Source: Anaerolineales bacterium
GTDB taxonomy: Bacteria > Chloroflexota > Anaerolineae > Anaerolineales > UBA11579
Assembly: GCA_016932165.1 (NCBI GenBank)
Contig: JAFGDK010000046.1
Span: forward strand, 1 to 39,112
DNA length: 39,112 bases
Reading direction: 5' to 3'
Part shown: positions 7,612 through 16,470 of the stretch, one piece after another
How the letters are laid out: the number at the start of each line of letters is the position of its first letter
Position numbering within the stretch: the first letter of the stretch is position 1
Position numbers and translations under genes: made by a program
The notes under the pieces: generated by a model
Told to the model about the DNA's origin: nothing
What the model saw: the letters and a program-made list of their open reading frames with translations, nothing else
Database searches by the model: none

Positions 7612-9492
7612 TTATTCTCTTGAGCCGTTTACCTGTACCGGTGTGCCCCCGATCCGTTTCTCAATCGGGCTGGGGAAGATCGCTGAGAATTCTTCTTTGG
7701 TCAGCGTTTCCACTTCCAACAGCTTCTGGGCGATAGCATGAAGTTTGTCCTCGTATTTCTTGAGCAGCTTTTTGGCTTGATCGTAGGCTTCATCAACCAG
7801 TGAGAGCACTTCCTGGTCGATAGTCTCGGCGATCGCTTCTGAGTAGTTCTTTTGCTCGGAGATCTCGCGTCCCAGGAAGACCAGTTCCTCTTTCTGGCCG
7901 TAGACCCGGGTGCCGAGTTTCTCGCTCATCCCCCAGCGCATGATCATATTACGGGCAGTTTCAGTTACATTCTGCAGGTCAGAAGATGCCCCGGTGGTGA
8001 TGTCATCAAATACCATTTCCTCAGCTGCCCGGCCTCCCAAGGCCATAATCATATTTTCAAGCAGCTTTTTCCGGCTGAGCATTGTGCGGTCTTCTTCAGG
8101 TACAGCCCACATATACCCGCCAGCCAGGCCGCGGGGGATGATCGTTACCTTGTAGACCGGGTCGGTATTCGGCAATACATGCGCCAGAATGGCATGACCG
8201 GCTTCGTGGTAAGCCACGATCTTCTTTTCTGGTTCGCTGATCAGTCGGCTCTTGCGTTCTGGGCCAGCCATGATGCGTTCGATTGCTTCCCGTAATTCAT
8301 CCTGGCCGATGGATTTCTTGTTCCGCCGGGCGGATAGAATTGCGCCTTCATTAACCAGGTTTTCCAGGTCTGCCCCGACGAAGCCGGGTGTGGCGCGTGC
8401 CAGTTGGGCCAGGTCTACCTCAGGGGCCAGCGGTTTGCCGCGTGTGTGTACCTTGAGGATCGCTTCTCTGCCGCGCACGTCAGGCTGATCCAGCACCACG
8501 CGGCGGTCGAAACGCCCGGGACGCATCAGCGCCGGGTCGAGGATGTCGGGCCGGTTAGTGGCGGCGATGATGATCACATTGGTATCGGTATCAAACCCAT
8601 CCATTTCAACCAGAATTTGGTTAAGGGTTTGCTCGCGTTCGTCATGGCTGCCGCCCAGTCCTGCCCCGCGCTGCCTTCCGACAGCGTCAATCTCATCCAC
8701 AAAGATGATGCAGGGAGAGTGGCGCTTGGCCTGATCGAAAAGATCGCGCACCCGGCTGGCACCCACACCAACAAACATTTCTACAAACTCCGAACCGGAG
8801 ATAGAGAAAAAGGGCACCCCCGCCTCGCCAGATACTGCTTTGGCCATCAGGGTTTTGCCCGTGCCTGGCTGCCCAACGAGGAGTACACCTTTTGGAATCC
8901 GTGCGCCCAGGGCGATGAATTTCTCAGGCTCTTTCAAGAATTCCACCACTTCCTGTAGATCCTCCTTGGCTTCCTCCACACCGGCCACATCTTCAAAGGT
9001 GATCGTGGGATGGTCTCCAGAGAACATCCTGGCTCTCGATTTTCCAAAGGACATAGCAGCATTATTGCTGCCCTGCGCCTGCCGGAATACGAACCAGAAC
9101 ACGACGCTGAGTAAGATCACTGGGAAGAGATAGGCCAAGATATTGATAATCCTGACGAAGATGCTGGGCGAGGTGATGCTCAGTTCGATCTCATCTGCTG
9201 CCAGATCAGCTGGTGTCACACCCAGGTCAATTAATTGTTCTACCAGGGTGGAGTTCGGTTCTTTCCTGGTTTCGACTTCCTCACCGCTGATTCTATATAC
9301 AGCCCTGACAATGTCATCCTCTCCCACGGTTAGTCTGGCGATATAGCCATCTTGGATGTCTGCTGCAAGCTGGTTGAGCGTTAGCGGTTCCTGTTCATTT
9401 GGCTGTTCCATGAATTGCATGATCAGCATGACAATGATTACCCCAAACAGGAGCAGATAAAAGACTGGGATGCGGTTTCTGCTATTGTTCAC
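7612..9492 (-). CDS. ftsH: ATP-dependent zinc metalloprotease FtsH
   Basis: A 626-residue membrane-anchored AAA+ protease that degrades misfolded membrane proteins and short-lived regulators. Two transmembrane segments (about 9-28 and 115-137) flank an extracytoplasmic domain. The ATPase has Walker A GQPGTGKT (207-214), Walker B IIFVDEID (262-269) and the second region of homology [20 protein letters not shown]. The protease has the zinc motif HEAGH (429-433) and the later TTGASSDL carrying the third ligand. The start is GTG at 9492 with GGAGG seven bases upstream. It is a monocistronic minus-strand gene with a strong terminator. Length and order of domains are normal for the family. Confidence 0.98.
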   Translation of the reverse strand: MNNSRNRIPVFYLLLFGVIIVMLIMQFMEQPNEQEPLTLNQLAADIQDGYIARLTVGEDDIVRAVYRISGEEVETRKEPNSTLVEQLIDLGVTPADLAADEIELSITSPSIFVRIINILAYLFPVILLSVVFWFVFRQAQGSNNAAMSFGKSRARMFSGDHPTITFEDVAGVEEAKEDLQEVVEFLKEPEKFIALGARIPKGVLLVGQPGTGKTLMAKAVSGEAGVPFFSISGSEFVEMFVGVGASRVRDLFDQAKRHSPCIIFVDEIDAVGRQRGAGLGGSHDEREQTLNQILVEMDGFDTDTNVIIIAATNRPDILDPALMRPGRFDRRVVLDQPDVRGREAILKVHTRGKPLAPEVDLAQLARATPGFVGADLENLVNEGAILSARRNKKSIGQDELREAIERIMAGPERKSRLISEPEKKIVAYHEAGHAILAHVLPNTDPVYKVTIIPRGLAGGYMWAVPEEDRTMLSRKKLLENMIMALGGRAAEEMVFDDITTGASSDLQNVTETARNMIMRWGMSEKLGTRVYGQKEELVFLGREISEQKNYSEAIAETIDQEVLSLVDEAYDQAKKLLKKYEDKLHAIAQKLLEVETLTKEEFSAIFPSPIEKRIGGTPVQVNGSRE

Positions 9493-9623
9493 TTTTGATC
9501 CTCCAAATGATCCATCAATAATCAGAGGTTATTGAGCATTTTATTTATACGTTCTAATCTCTATTAGTCTTATCGAATTGATAGTAACTGGTTAAGCATT
9601 GTATTGGTTTACTTCATCTAGCT

Positions 9624-9632
9624 ATTATACCA
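9624..9632 (-). promoter_or_regulatory. Extended -10 promoter of ftsH
   Basis: On the minus strand this reads TGGTATAAT, a perfect extended -10 (TGnTATAAT). No good -35 lies upstream, as is common for this promoter type. The transcript would carry about 125 bases of leader. Confidence 0.5.
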
Positions 9633-9709
9633 ACCTTTGTCTAATTACTATTCTTATGAGACTGGAGAGTAGTGATTCTAATGGTTTTCTTATACCGGAT
9701 TTTTGCCGT

Positions 9710-10906
9710 CTAGTCTGGCTGAATTTCTCCCAAAATCTGCTGCACATGCAAGCTGTCGTGACGGGCAGCTATTCGGAGAATCTCATTTACTGTTATTGGT
9801 CCAAAGATGCTGTGCCTGATCGCTTTCTTACCGCCAATTTTGAGTAAATGTGCAGCCAGAGACAGCACCTCTTTTCTGGTTTCGATCAAGTCTTTGAAGG
9901 CTTGCAGTCCGTCCTGGCGGTGATAATCACGTTCATCGGCCCACGTATCTGTATCAATCGCTGTCAGGAAAGGTGACTCCTCATCCCTGATGGCAGTTAA
10001 TCGGGGAAGATGTACCTCCCGGTCAACATCCCGCAGGTGGCATAGGATTTCATTGATCTGCCAGTCTTCCTGTTTGGGGCCAATCGCCCAGATATCCCCC
10101 GGCGCGTTGCGAAGCAGGGTATCAATTGCCGCCGGGTTTGCAGCCAGGATATTCATATAATCAAAATGACTGTCCAGTTTCAGGGATAACTCTTCATTTA
10201 AACGATATTCAATCCAGCGATGCACTTCAGATAGATCGCCCTGAGTGTGCGTACTAGAGAGATCTGCCCGGTTGGATTCTGCTTGCAGCCAAAATGTGGG
10301 AATCCCCAATGATTTAGCCGGCTGGATATCCATCTCTTCACTGTCCCCCACCATCAAAAACCCACCCTCCGGCCAGCCGATCTGTGCGATCAGTTCCAGG
10401 TAAAATCTTGGATCCGGCTTTCCGAAGTGGAAATTTTCGTAAGTGCTGATGATCTTCAGCGGATACTCTTCTGGGGCAATTCCTGCCCAGCGTAAACGCT
10501 CGTAGGTGGCAGCCCGCGGGAAGATCGGATTGGTGGCAATCGCTACCTGGTAACCCTTTTCAAACGCAGTCTCAATCAGCGCTACCGCTTTGGGGTCAGG
10601 TTCCCTTACGGGAGTGAATTTGGGGAACTCTTCGGCATAGAATTTTGAAATACGCTCACTTTGAGCTTCAGCGGTGGTGCCCAGGGCTGGATAAAACCGT
10701 TTATCAAACCGATTCTGAATGGTCTTATCAATCTGGGCATCTGCTAGAGCCTCTCGGGTAGCCCAGTAGATGATCTTAGCGATATTTTGCTTAGAAAATG
10801 GCAGCTCAAGATAGTCTGCCAGTGCAGAAATGTATGCCGGAAGGAATTTGCTGGTGCTGCCTGGGAGCAGCGTGTCGTCAAGGTCAATCAGCAGAGTCAG
10901 GGTCAT
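9710..10906 (-). CDS. HAD-superfamily phosphatase fused to a DinB-like domain
   Basis: A 398-residue protein in two parts. Residues 1 to about 240 are a HAD hydrolase: IDLDDT with nucleophile Asp8 and Asp10, then IATN (motif II), FGKPDP with the motif III Lys, and GDSEEMD (motif IV), with a helical cap between. Residues about 245-398 resemble the DinB/YfiT-like four-helix bundle, with possible metal-binding histidines in ICHLRDVDREVH and RHDSLHVQQI. DinB-fold proteins are often thiol- or metal-dependent transferases. The fusion suggests dephosphorylation coupled to a second step, but the substrate is unknown. It overlaps the preceding Cys-rich gene by 23 bases, and probably forms the third gene of an efp operon. 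Confidence 0.85.
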   Translation of the reverse strand: MTLTLLIDLDDTLLPGSTSKFLPAYISALADYLELPFSKQNIAKIIYWATREALADAQIDKTIQNRFDKRFYPALGTTAEAQSERISKFYAEEFPKFTPVREPDPKAVALIETAFEKGYQVAIATNPIFPRAATYERLRWAGIAPEEYPLKIISTYENFHFGKPDPRFYLELIAQIGWPEGGFLMVGDSEEMDIQPAKSLGIPTFWLQAESNRADLSSTHTQGDLSEVHRWIEYRLNEELSLKLDSHFDYMNILAANPAAIDTLLRNAPGDIWAIGPKQEDWQINEILCHLRDVDREVHLPRLTAIRDEESPFLTAIDTDTWADERDYHRQDGLQAFKDLIETRKEVLSLAAHLLKIGGKKAIRHSIFGPITVNEILRIAARHDSLHVQQILGEIQPD

Positions 10907-11231
10907 TGGGTGTGATCACAAATTGTGGCAGGTCGGGGTGACATTGACCACACCCGATGCGTGGTTCCTTTACTTCCTGGTTGGATTTGGTGCAATACGC
11001 AGTGATTGATACCTCCGGCCGCAAAAAGAAAATCGGCCGTTTAAGCTCCGGGATCAATTGCTGGTGTTCGCAAGAATTGGCAAACTGAATCTCCGGCACC
11101 GGGCAGGTCTGGCACAACCTTGAAGTCCATGAGAGGCCTGCGTCCTTCAGCAGGCGGCATTCTTCCACCTGCCGCCCGCGGTAATAGTCGCCGTAGAAAT
11201 AGCTGCATTCTTTTCCTGCCGGTGTTCTCAT
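10884..11231 (-). CDS. Cysteine-rich protein of unknown function
   Basis: A 115-residue protein with eight cysteines: one near residue 9, one near 25, a CxxC pair near 40 (LCQTCP), one near 54 (NSCEH), one near 80 and a CxxC pair near 95 (GCGQC). The spacing suggests a zinc ribbon or an iron-sulphur site. No signal peptide is present. I do not recognise a named family. It starts eight bases after the efp stop and overlaps the HAD-DinB gene by 23 bases, so it is probably co-translated with both. The context may point to a translation or RNA-related role, but that is inference only. Confidence 0.7.
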   Translation of the reverse strand: MRTPAGKECSYFYGDYYRGRQVEECRLLKDAGLSWTSRLCQTCPVPEIQFANSCEHQQLIPELKRPIFFLRPEVSITAYCTKSNQEVKEPRIGCGQCHPDLPQFVITPNDPDSAD

Positions 11232-11239
11232 CAGATCGA

Positions 11240-11797
11240 TCAGACCCGGGTAATATATTCACCGGTGCGGGTATCTATCCGGATGATATCCCCAGTTTCG
11301 ATAAATGCAGGCACAGACACTTCCAGCCCGGTCTGGGTGACAACTTTTTTATTCACGCCAGTGGCAGTATCGCCGCGGACGGCTGGTTCTGCCCGCACAA
11401 CTTCCATTTCCACTGATGTGGGGAGATCAATGTCTAACACCTCACCCTGATAAAAAGTTAATTTTACTTCCATATTTTCTATCAGGAAGTCAGCCGCCTC
11501 ACCGATAACGGACGCGGAGATAAAAGGTTGCTCGTATGTATCCGTATCCATGAAGTGAAAGTCGTTGCCGTCATTGTACAGGTATTGGGCTGTGTGGTAA
11601 TCCAGCCGCACATCCTCCACCTTTTCGCTGGAAGAGAAGGTTTTTTCGATATTAGATCCTGTCCGCAGGTTGACAGCTTTCACCCGGATGGTTGCCAGAC
11701 CACGACCTGGCTTGTGATGGTGGTAGTCTGTCACTTTATAAAGTTCATTGTCAATCGTGAACGTGACGCCTTTTCTGAGGGCATTTGCATCGATCAT
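11240..11797 (-). CDS. efp: Elongation factor P
   Basis: A 185-residue protein with the three EF-P domains. It binds ribosomes stalled at polyproline stretches and helps form the peptide bond. The conserved family phrases TFSSSEKVEDV, YLYNDGNDFHFMDTDTYEQ, RGDTATG and the terminal IRIDTRTGEYITRV are all present. The loop tip that is lysine in Escherichia and Bacillus EF-P is here arginine (KPGRG, Arg32). Thermus EF-P also has Arg there. An Arg-type tip could be unmodified or, as in Pseudomonas, rhamnosylated by EarP; no earP is visible in the window. The Pro-rich secreted proteins here (for example 27911-28936) are plausible clients. Confidence 0.96.
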   Translation of the reverse strand: MIDANALRKGVTFTIDNELYKVTDYHHHKPGRGLATIRVKAVNLRTGSNIEKTFSSSEKVEDVRLDYHTAQYLYNDGNDFHFMDTDTYEQPFISASVIGEAADFLIENMEVKLTFYQGEVLDIDLPTSVEMEVVRAEPAVRGDTATGVNKKVVTQTGLEVSVPAFIETGDIIRIDTRTGEYITRV

Positions 11798-11838
11798 TTT
11801 GCGTGTTTCCTTTGATAAGTGGGATTAACAGCCAACAG

Positions 11839-11847
11839 ATTATACCA
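11839..11847 (-). promoter_or_regulatory. Extended -10 promoter of efp
   Basis: On the minus strand this reads TGGTATAAT. A weak -35 (GTTGAA or TTGAAT) lies 15-16 bases upstream. The start would be about 35 bases before the efp start codon. Confidence 0.55.
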
Positions 11848-11961
11848 GCAGATTGATAGATTCAACCTGAAATTTTCAATCTATGTGGCAATTCCGGCCT
11901 CAAATTTTAACAATTTCCGGTTTGCCCGGTGCCCAATCACAAATCCCTGTTTTCTAGAAAG

Positions 11962-11991
11962 TTGTGCAAAATCGATGGTTAGGGATATAAT
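11962..11991 (+). promoter_or_regulatory. Promoter of the receiver-DUF192-M23 operon
   Basis: TTGTGC (11962-11967), an 18-base spacer and a perfect TATAAT (11986-11991). The transcript would begin about 40 bases before the receiver start at 12039. Confidence 0.6.
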
Positions 11992-12038
11992 CTGAGGAGC
12001 AGATATACCAGGCCATTTAGCAACAGACGAGAGTATCC

Positions 12039-12434
12039 ATGGAAGAGAAGAAACTGATCAAAGTTGTGTGTGTCGAAGATGAACCTGAGATGATAGATCT
12101 CATCACCCTGATTCTGGGGCGGAAGGGATACGAAGTGGTTGGTGCCCATGGTGGACTGGCTGCCTTTGATGTTATTCTCGAACACAAACCCGATCTAATC
12201 CTGCTTGACCTGATGATGCCTGATATGGACGGCTGGGAAGTTTATCAGAAGGTCAAGGCAGACCCGGAACTGAACAAAATACCGGTTGTTGTGGTGACCG
12301 CCAAAGCCCAGAGCATTGATAAAGTGCTTGGATTGCATATCGCCAAAGTTGAGGACTATATCTCGAAACCCTTCAGCCCGCAGGAGTTGATCCATAGTAT
12401 CGAGCAGGTGCTGGCCCGGGAGAAGGAAATTTAA
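12039..12434 (+). CDS. Receiver-only response regulator
   Basis: A 131-residue CheY-like protein with a full receiver domain and no output domain. The acidic pocket is EDEP (residues 13-16), the phospho-acceptor is Asp57 in LLDLMMPDMDG, the switch Thr is in VVVTAKA, and the conserved Lys is in SKPFSP. Such proteins relay phosphate or act by protein contact. No histidine kinase lies nearby, so its partner is unknown. It is 19 bases upstream of the DUF192 gene and, with the peptidase gene, probably forms an operon. A link to envelope or cell-wall control is suggested by those neighbours but not proven. Confidence 0.9.
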   Translation: MEEKKLIKVVCVEDEPEMIDLITLILGRKGYEVVGAHGGLAAFDVILEHKPDLILLDLMMPDMDGWEVYQKVKADPELNKIPVVVVTAKAQSIDKVLGLHIAKVEDYISKPFSPQELIHSIEQVLAREKEI

Positions 12435-12453
12435 CCGTTAGCCCGAAATTTTC

Positions 12454-12822
12454 ATGAAACAGGTACAGATTGTTAATCTAACCTCTCCATTTGAGGAATA
12501 TTTGCTTGCAGGTTATTGCAGTTCTTTCTTATGCCGGCTGAAGGGATTGATGTTCCGCGGCAGTATTCCTTCAGATTGGGGTCTGCTCCTGGTCGAGAAG
12601 AAGGACAGCATCGCCAATGCTGCCATTCATATGTTCTTTGTCCCCTTTGATCTGGGGATTATCTGGATCAATACTGCCGGAGAAGTGGTGGATACTGCCA
12701 TTGCTAAAAAGTGGGTCGGGTTGAAATCACCAACCAGACCGGCTCGATATATTTTGGAAGTGCAGCCAGAGCATCTGGGAAAATTTCAACAGGGAGACAG
12801 AATAGATTTTGTCAAAGTTTAA
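12454..12822 (+). CDS. DUF192 family protein
   Basis: A 122-residue protein matching DUF192. The diagnostic phrases are KGLMFRGSIPSDWGLLLV, then NAAIHMFFVPFDLGIIWINTAGEVVDTA, and a late YILEVQPE. The family is a small beta-rich domain of unknown biochemical role, found as a secreted or lone protein near cell-envelope genes. No signal peptide is visible here, and no SD site precedes the ATG. It lies 19 bases after the receiver gene, and its 3' end overlaps the M23 gene by 14 bases, so translational coupling is likely. Confidence 0.85.
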   Translation: MKQVQIVNLTSPFEEYLLAGYCSSFLCRLKGLMFRGSIPSDWGLLLVEKKDSIANAAIHMFFVPFDLGIIWINTAGEVVDTAIAKKWVGLKSPTRPARYILEVQPEHLGKFQQGDRIDFVKV

Positions 12823-14206
12823 CACCATTAGTCCTATTATTGCCTTGCTACTTTTACTATGCAGCTTGTTTCTCTCTGGTCCTGTTGCTGCCCAGGAAGA
12901 GCAAAATACCGCTGCTGCCTATGTGATCCAGCCAGGAGACACCCTCAGTAAAATCGCCGCACGCTTTAACCTGGATATTGATCAACTCTCAAATGCCAAC
13001 GGGATTACCAATCCTAACCAGCTTTTTGTTGGCGAGGTGCTTGTCCTTCCGGGCGTGGACTGGTTCTCCGGCACCCTGGATGTTGTAGCAGTGCCTGTCG
13101 GAGAAACCTTCCGCAGCCTGCGCCGACGTTACCAGTTGGAGGGTGCGGTGATCGGCCGTACAGGCGGTGTAATTAATCCTTCCCAGCTGTACGCCGGATA
13201 CCCCTTGCTGATGCCGACCGATGTGGGGGAGGATTTAAACCTTGCCCGGGCCGCTGTCTCTTCTGGCGAGTCACTGCTCAACATAGCTGCCCGAACCGGG
13301 ACGAATCCCTGGGAAATTGCAGGCGCCAATCAGTTAGCGGGGGTGTGGGTCACGATCCGGGGAGATGTACTCCTCCTTCCAGGCACCAATCAGCCCGGGC
13401 CGGGCGCACTGCCATCCCCAATTTCGCTGGAGGTATCGCACGGCAACTTCGTCCAGGGGCGTACAACGGTGTTGACCCTCAGTGCCGGGGGCGTGCCTCT
13501 CGAATTGAGCGGTGAGTTCATTGGCCACCAGCTGCACTTCCACCAGGTCGGTGCAGATTATGTTGCCCTACAGGGTGTGCATGCGATGACCGAACCCAGA
13601 CCTTACCTGCTTGTCCTTAATGGCAAAACTGGAGAAGGTGTTGAGTTCCAGTTTTCTCAAATGGTACTTGTTGAGGATGGCGGTTACGGCACAGAAAAGT
13701 TAACCGTAGACCAGGCTTACCTTGATCTTGAAGTCAATAATGCAGAGTCGGCTTTTGTTGAGCAGCTGACTGCCCCAGTTACACCAGAGAAACTGTGGGA
13801 AGGTTATTTTGTTAAGCCAACCCCCTTTGATGTATACTTCACCGCTGTCTTTGGGACGCGCCGCACCTATACGGGGTCTGACTATACCAACTTCCACGGT
13901 GGGGTAGATTTTGGTGGTGCGGATGGTGAGGTGATCTGTGCCGCCAACGGCAGGGTGGTTTTTGCCGGTCCGCTGGAGATCCGTGGCAACGCCACGATCA
14001 TCGATCATGGCTGGGGCATCTATACCGGATATTTCCACCAATCTGAAATCTTTGTACAGGCGGGGGACGAAGTGCAGGAGGGTCAGATCATTGGCCGTAT
14101 CGGAAATACCGGCCGCTCCACAGGTGCGCATCTTCACTGGGAGGTCTGGGCTGGCGGCGTTCAGGTGGAACCTTATTATGATTGGCTGCTGACTCAGTTT
14201 CCCTGA
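12809..14206 (+). CDS. Secreted LysM / M23 peptidase
   Basis: A 465-residue exported protein. Residues 1-28 form a signal peptide (hydrophobic run, then PVAAQ). LysM-like repeats follow: YVIQPGDTLSKIAARFNLDI at about 38, a second near 90 (VPVGETFRSLRRRY), and a third near 150 (SGESLLNIAARTG), each ending in a VLxLP-type strand. The C-terminal domain, about residues 350-460, is an M23 (LytM) zinc endopeptidase: HGGVDFGG, then DHGWGIYTGYFHQ, then HLHWEVW. M23 enzymes cut peptidoglycan cross-links, and LysM binds glycan. The Zn ligands look intact, so it is likely active rather than an activator. The TTG start overlaps DUF192 by 14 bases. Confidence 0.93.
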   Translation: MSKFNTISPIIALLLLLCSLFLSGPVAAQEEQNTAAAYVIQPGDTLSKIAARFNLDIDQLSNANGITNPNQLFVGEVLVLPGVDWFSGTLDVVAVPVGETFRSLRRRYQLEGAVIGRTGGVINPSQLYAGYPLLMPTDVGEDLNLARAAVSSGESLLNIAARTGTNPWEIAGANQLAGVWVTIRGDVLLLPGTNQPGPGALPSPISLEVSHGNFVQGRTTVLTLSAGGVPLELSGEFIGHQLHFHQVGADYVALQGVHAMTEPRPYLLVLNGKTGEGVEFQFSQMVLVEDGGYGTEKLTVDQAYLDLEVNNAESAFVEQLTAPVTPEKLWEGYFVKPTPFDVYFTAVFGTRRTYTGSDYTNFHGGVDFGGADGEVICAANGRVVFAGPLEIRGNATIIDHGWGIYTGYFHQSEIFVQAGDEVQEGQIIGRIGNTGRSTGAHLHWEVWAGGVQVEPYYDWLLTQFP

Positions 14207-14248
14207 GTGGGCAGGGATTAGAAGCTGGATAAACGCTCAGCCGCCGAT

Positions 14249-14491
14249 CTACTCTTCCTCGAATTTCCCTGCGTTGTAATCCTCGACGATCTTTCGGGCT
14301 TCTTCGGCTTGGTGATTGGGAACTAAGATTTCAATCCGCACACTGGGCTGGGAGCCAATACCAAAGGCCGCTTGGTACCCCTCGCGGACAATATGAACCA
14401 TGATATCGTGGGCTTCTAATAATCCTTTCAGAATTTCCGCTTGGACCGGGTTGTTCACGAAAGCCACCAGTTCCCATTTTCTTTCTGACAT
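14249..14491 (-). CDS. DUF2007-like small protein
   Basis: An 80-residue protein. WELVAFVNNPVQAEILKGLLEAHDI and the later VRIEILVPNHQAEEARKIVEDY match the DUF2007 pattern, a compact 'signal-transducing' domain that often sits in membrane or stress-related contexts. The function is unknown. I use ATG at 14491, because GGAG lies six bases upstream; the longer frame to 14530 has no such site. It converges on the M23 gene with a 42-base gap, and faces the structured region 14564-14679 on its other side. Confidence 0.75.
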   Translation of the reverse strand: MSERKWELVAFVNNPVQAEILKGLLEAHDIMVHIVREGYQAAFGIGSQPSVRIEILVPNHQAEEARKIVEDYNAGKFEEE

Positions 14492-14563
14492 TTCATTCTC
14501 CAATACAAGGTGTTTTGGTTCATTTTCCAATATGGCATTCTCATATTTTTTCGTGCTTCTACG

Positions 14564-14679
14564 GCGTGAGGGGCGCAGCCCCTCACGCTTTCACGCCCCT
14601 TCCCCGGCAGACTTGCAACCGCTCACTCATCAACACCGTTGCCCGGGAAGGGGGCAGGAGGTTGGGGAATTTTTTATCA
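14564..14679. repeat. Structured intergenic region with two strong stems
   Basis: A perfect 11-bp stem with a three-base loop (14564-14574 with 14578-14588) is followed by a bulged stem of about 12 bp (14595-14608 with 14641-14655) around a 32-base loop. A T-run follows near 14670. It lies between two divergent genes, where neither needs a terminator. It could be a small RNA, a mobile REP-like repeat or regulatory structure. Confidence 0.45.
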
Positions 14680-14761
14680 TCGCCGACAATTCCGTAGCAT
14701 TTCCAATCGCAATATTAAATTCCTGATTTTGAGAAAGTCATGAGTTTTCGAATGGGCGGGC

Positions 14762-14789
14762 TTGTACCTTCCGCTGGTTAGAGTATAAT
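14762..14789 (+). promoter_or_regulatory. Promoter of the unknown pair
   Basis: TTGTAC (14762-14767), a 16-base spacer and a perfect TATAAT (14784-14789). It is about 30 bases before the GGAGG SD site at 14818-14822. Confidence 0.55.
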
Positions 14790-14833
14790 ATGGAATTGGA
14801 AAAGCACGAAATAATTTGGAGGTTCAAAGGTTA

Positions 14834-16456
14834 TTGGCAGAAAGTCTGGTAGCCTGGAATTTGTATATGGTTTTAGCAACATTTTCATTGAAGCAAGACT
14901 ACTGGGAAACAATCACTATCATTGATGAAGATATTGAAGTGATCTATGATCATCTTCTCGAAATCGAAACACCAATGAGTGCTGAATCCCTGGTAGAGAT
15001 TTTAGTAGAGCAGCGTTTGGTCCGTGAACGCAAGGATGCTGAACGGAAGAAAAGCGAAGGCGATAAGATTTACTTGCCAAAAGAACAGTTCTCAGTTGGC
15101 GACAAAGTGACCTTCCCCAGCCAGGAATGGGCTTCTGGCAAAGTTACCAATGTGCGCCCTGCCCGGAGTCCAATTGAAGAGACCTTCAAGGTCATCGAAG
15201 TGGAATTCGAAGACGGCCTTACGCGGCAGTTCGCTTCTGAATTGGAAGACCACCAGCTCAATACCCCCGCTGAGGTGGATGAAAATGATCCCCTCCTCAG
15301 CCCCTCGGCGGTCATTGCGCATTTTGGCGGAGGGATAATCGAGAAGCTTAAGGCCAGCCTAAACGAACACCCAGACTTTGTTTATATCGCCGGTAAATGG
15401 TTCCCCAGCGCGTTATTGGTGGAAGTCAATGCCGGCAATCTAAACCTGGCTGAAGCTATCCTCGATATGAATGGCGGTGGTCCTCTTCCCACACCTGAAA
15501 TTCTGAAGCAGGTTGAGATGCCGGAGGGTGTCAATAACAATCTGGCAGAATTCTCCCTTGATCTGGCCCTGCAGGAAGATCCGCGGTTTGATGAGGTGGG
15601 CAGCGCAGGGCAGGTTTCGTGGTTCCTCAAACGAATCGAACCAGAAGATGTGCAAAAAACACCTCTCATGCTCAAATCCAACAACCTGGAATATGCCCCG
15701 GAATTACTTACGGATCAGATGTGGAGCCTTGTGAAGCAGTTGGATGATGAATTATCTGAAATAAAATGGACGGAGAAAAAGCAGCTGGAGGAAGTCACAG
15801 TAACCTTGATATTTCCTCACTGGCGAACGGGAACACTTCCTCTCACCGACCGTTTGTCCAGCTTCTTCCCGACAGCTTACGAATCTCCGCGGGTTCGCTT
15901 TAAAATCATAGACGGCGATACGGGTGAGGAATTCCCGGGTTGGGTAGTACGCTTAGAGAAATATGTGTACGGCTTGCGTGAATGGTATCTGGAAAAAGGG
16001 ATAATGCCGGGGGGTAAAATTGTGCTCCAACGCAGCACCAATCCTGGTGAGGTGATTGTACGCACCGAATCTCACCGTTCTGCCAAAGAGTGGGTGCGCA
16101 CCGCATTGATCGGCGCAGACGGCGGTGTCGTCTATGCCATGCTCAAACAACCGGTATCGACCATGTATGATGACTGGATGATGGTGACCATGCCTGCCGA
16201 TACCGGCCCGTTGGACCAAGCCTGGCAGAAACGCGCCAAATCCCCGGTGCCTTTTGAGCAGATTGTGGTGGACACTCTCAGGGAACTGGCGAAATTGAAC
16301 CCGCAATTGCATGTACACGCTGCAGAATTATATTCAGCTTTAAACGTTGTTTACCGATGCCCGCCTGAACCGCTGCTGGCCTTGCTTTCGTCACGGCCGT
16401 GGTTCGTTCATGTTGGGGATTTACACTTCCGTTATGATGGGGCAGCAGGAAATTAG
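14834..16456 (+). CDS. Large protein of unknown function
   Basis: About 540 residues, with no family I can name. The N-terminal 85 residues are helical and acidic/basic (IETPMSAESLVEILVEQRLV) and could be a winged helix or HTH. From about 90 to 145 there is a small SH3/KOW-like stretch (FSVGDKVTFPSQEWASGKVTNV). The middle is acidic and helical; the C-terminal part is mixed, including FPHWRTGTLPLTDRLSSFFP. No signal peptide, transmembrane segment or catalytic motif is seen. The start is probably TTG at 14834, since TTG at 14816 overlaps the SD site GGAGG (14818-14822). It is co-directional with the next gene, 14 bases downstream. Confidence 0.75.
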   Translation: MAESLVAWNLYMVLATFSLKQDYWETITIIDEDIEVIYDHLLEIETPMSAESLVEILVEQRLVRERKDAERKKSEGDKIYLPKEQFSVGDKVTFPSQEWASGKVTNVRPARSPIEETFKVIEVEFEDGLTRQFASELEDHQLNTPAEVDENDPLLSPSAVIAHFGGGIIEKLKASLNEHPDFVYIAGKWFPSALLVEVNAGNLNLAEAILDMNGGGPLPTPEILKQVEMPEGVNNNLAEFSLDLALQEDPRFDEVGSAGQVSWFLKRIEPEDVQKTPLMLKSNNLEYAPELLTDQMWSLVKQLDDELSEIKWTEKKQLEEVTVTLIFPHWRTGTLPLTDRLSSFFPTAYESPRVRFKIIDGDTGEEFPGWVVRLEKYVYGLREWYLEKGIMPGGKIVLQRSTNPGEVIVRTESHRSAKEWVRTALIGADGGVVYAMLKQPVSTMYDDWMMVTMPADTGPLDQAWQKRAKSPVPFEQIVVDTLRELAKLNPQLHVHAAELYSALNVVYRCPPEPLLALLSSRPWFVHVGDLHFRYDGAAGN

Positions 16457-16470
16457 ATAGAGGAGTACAG

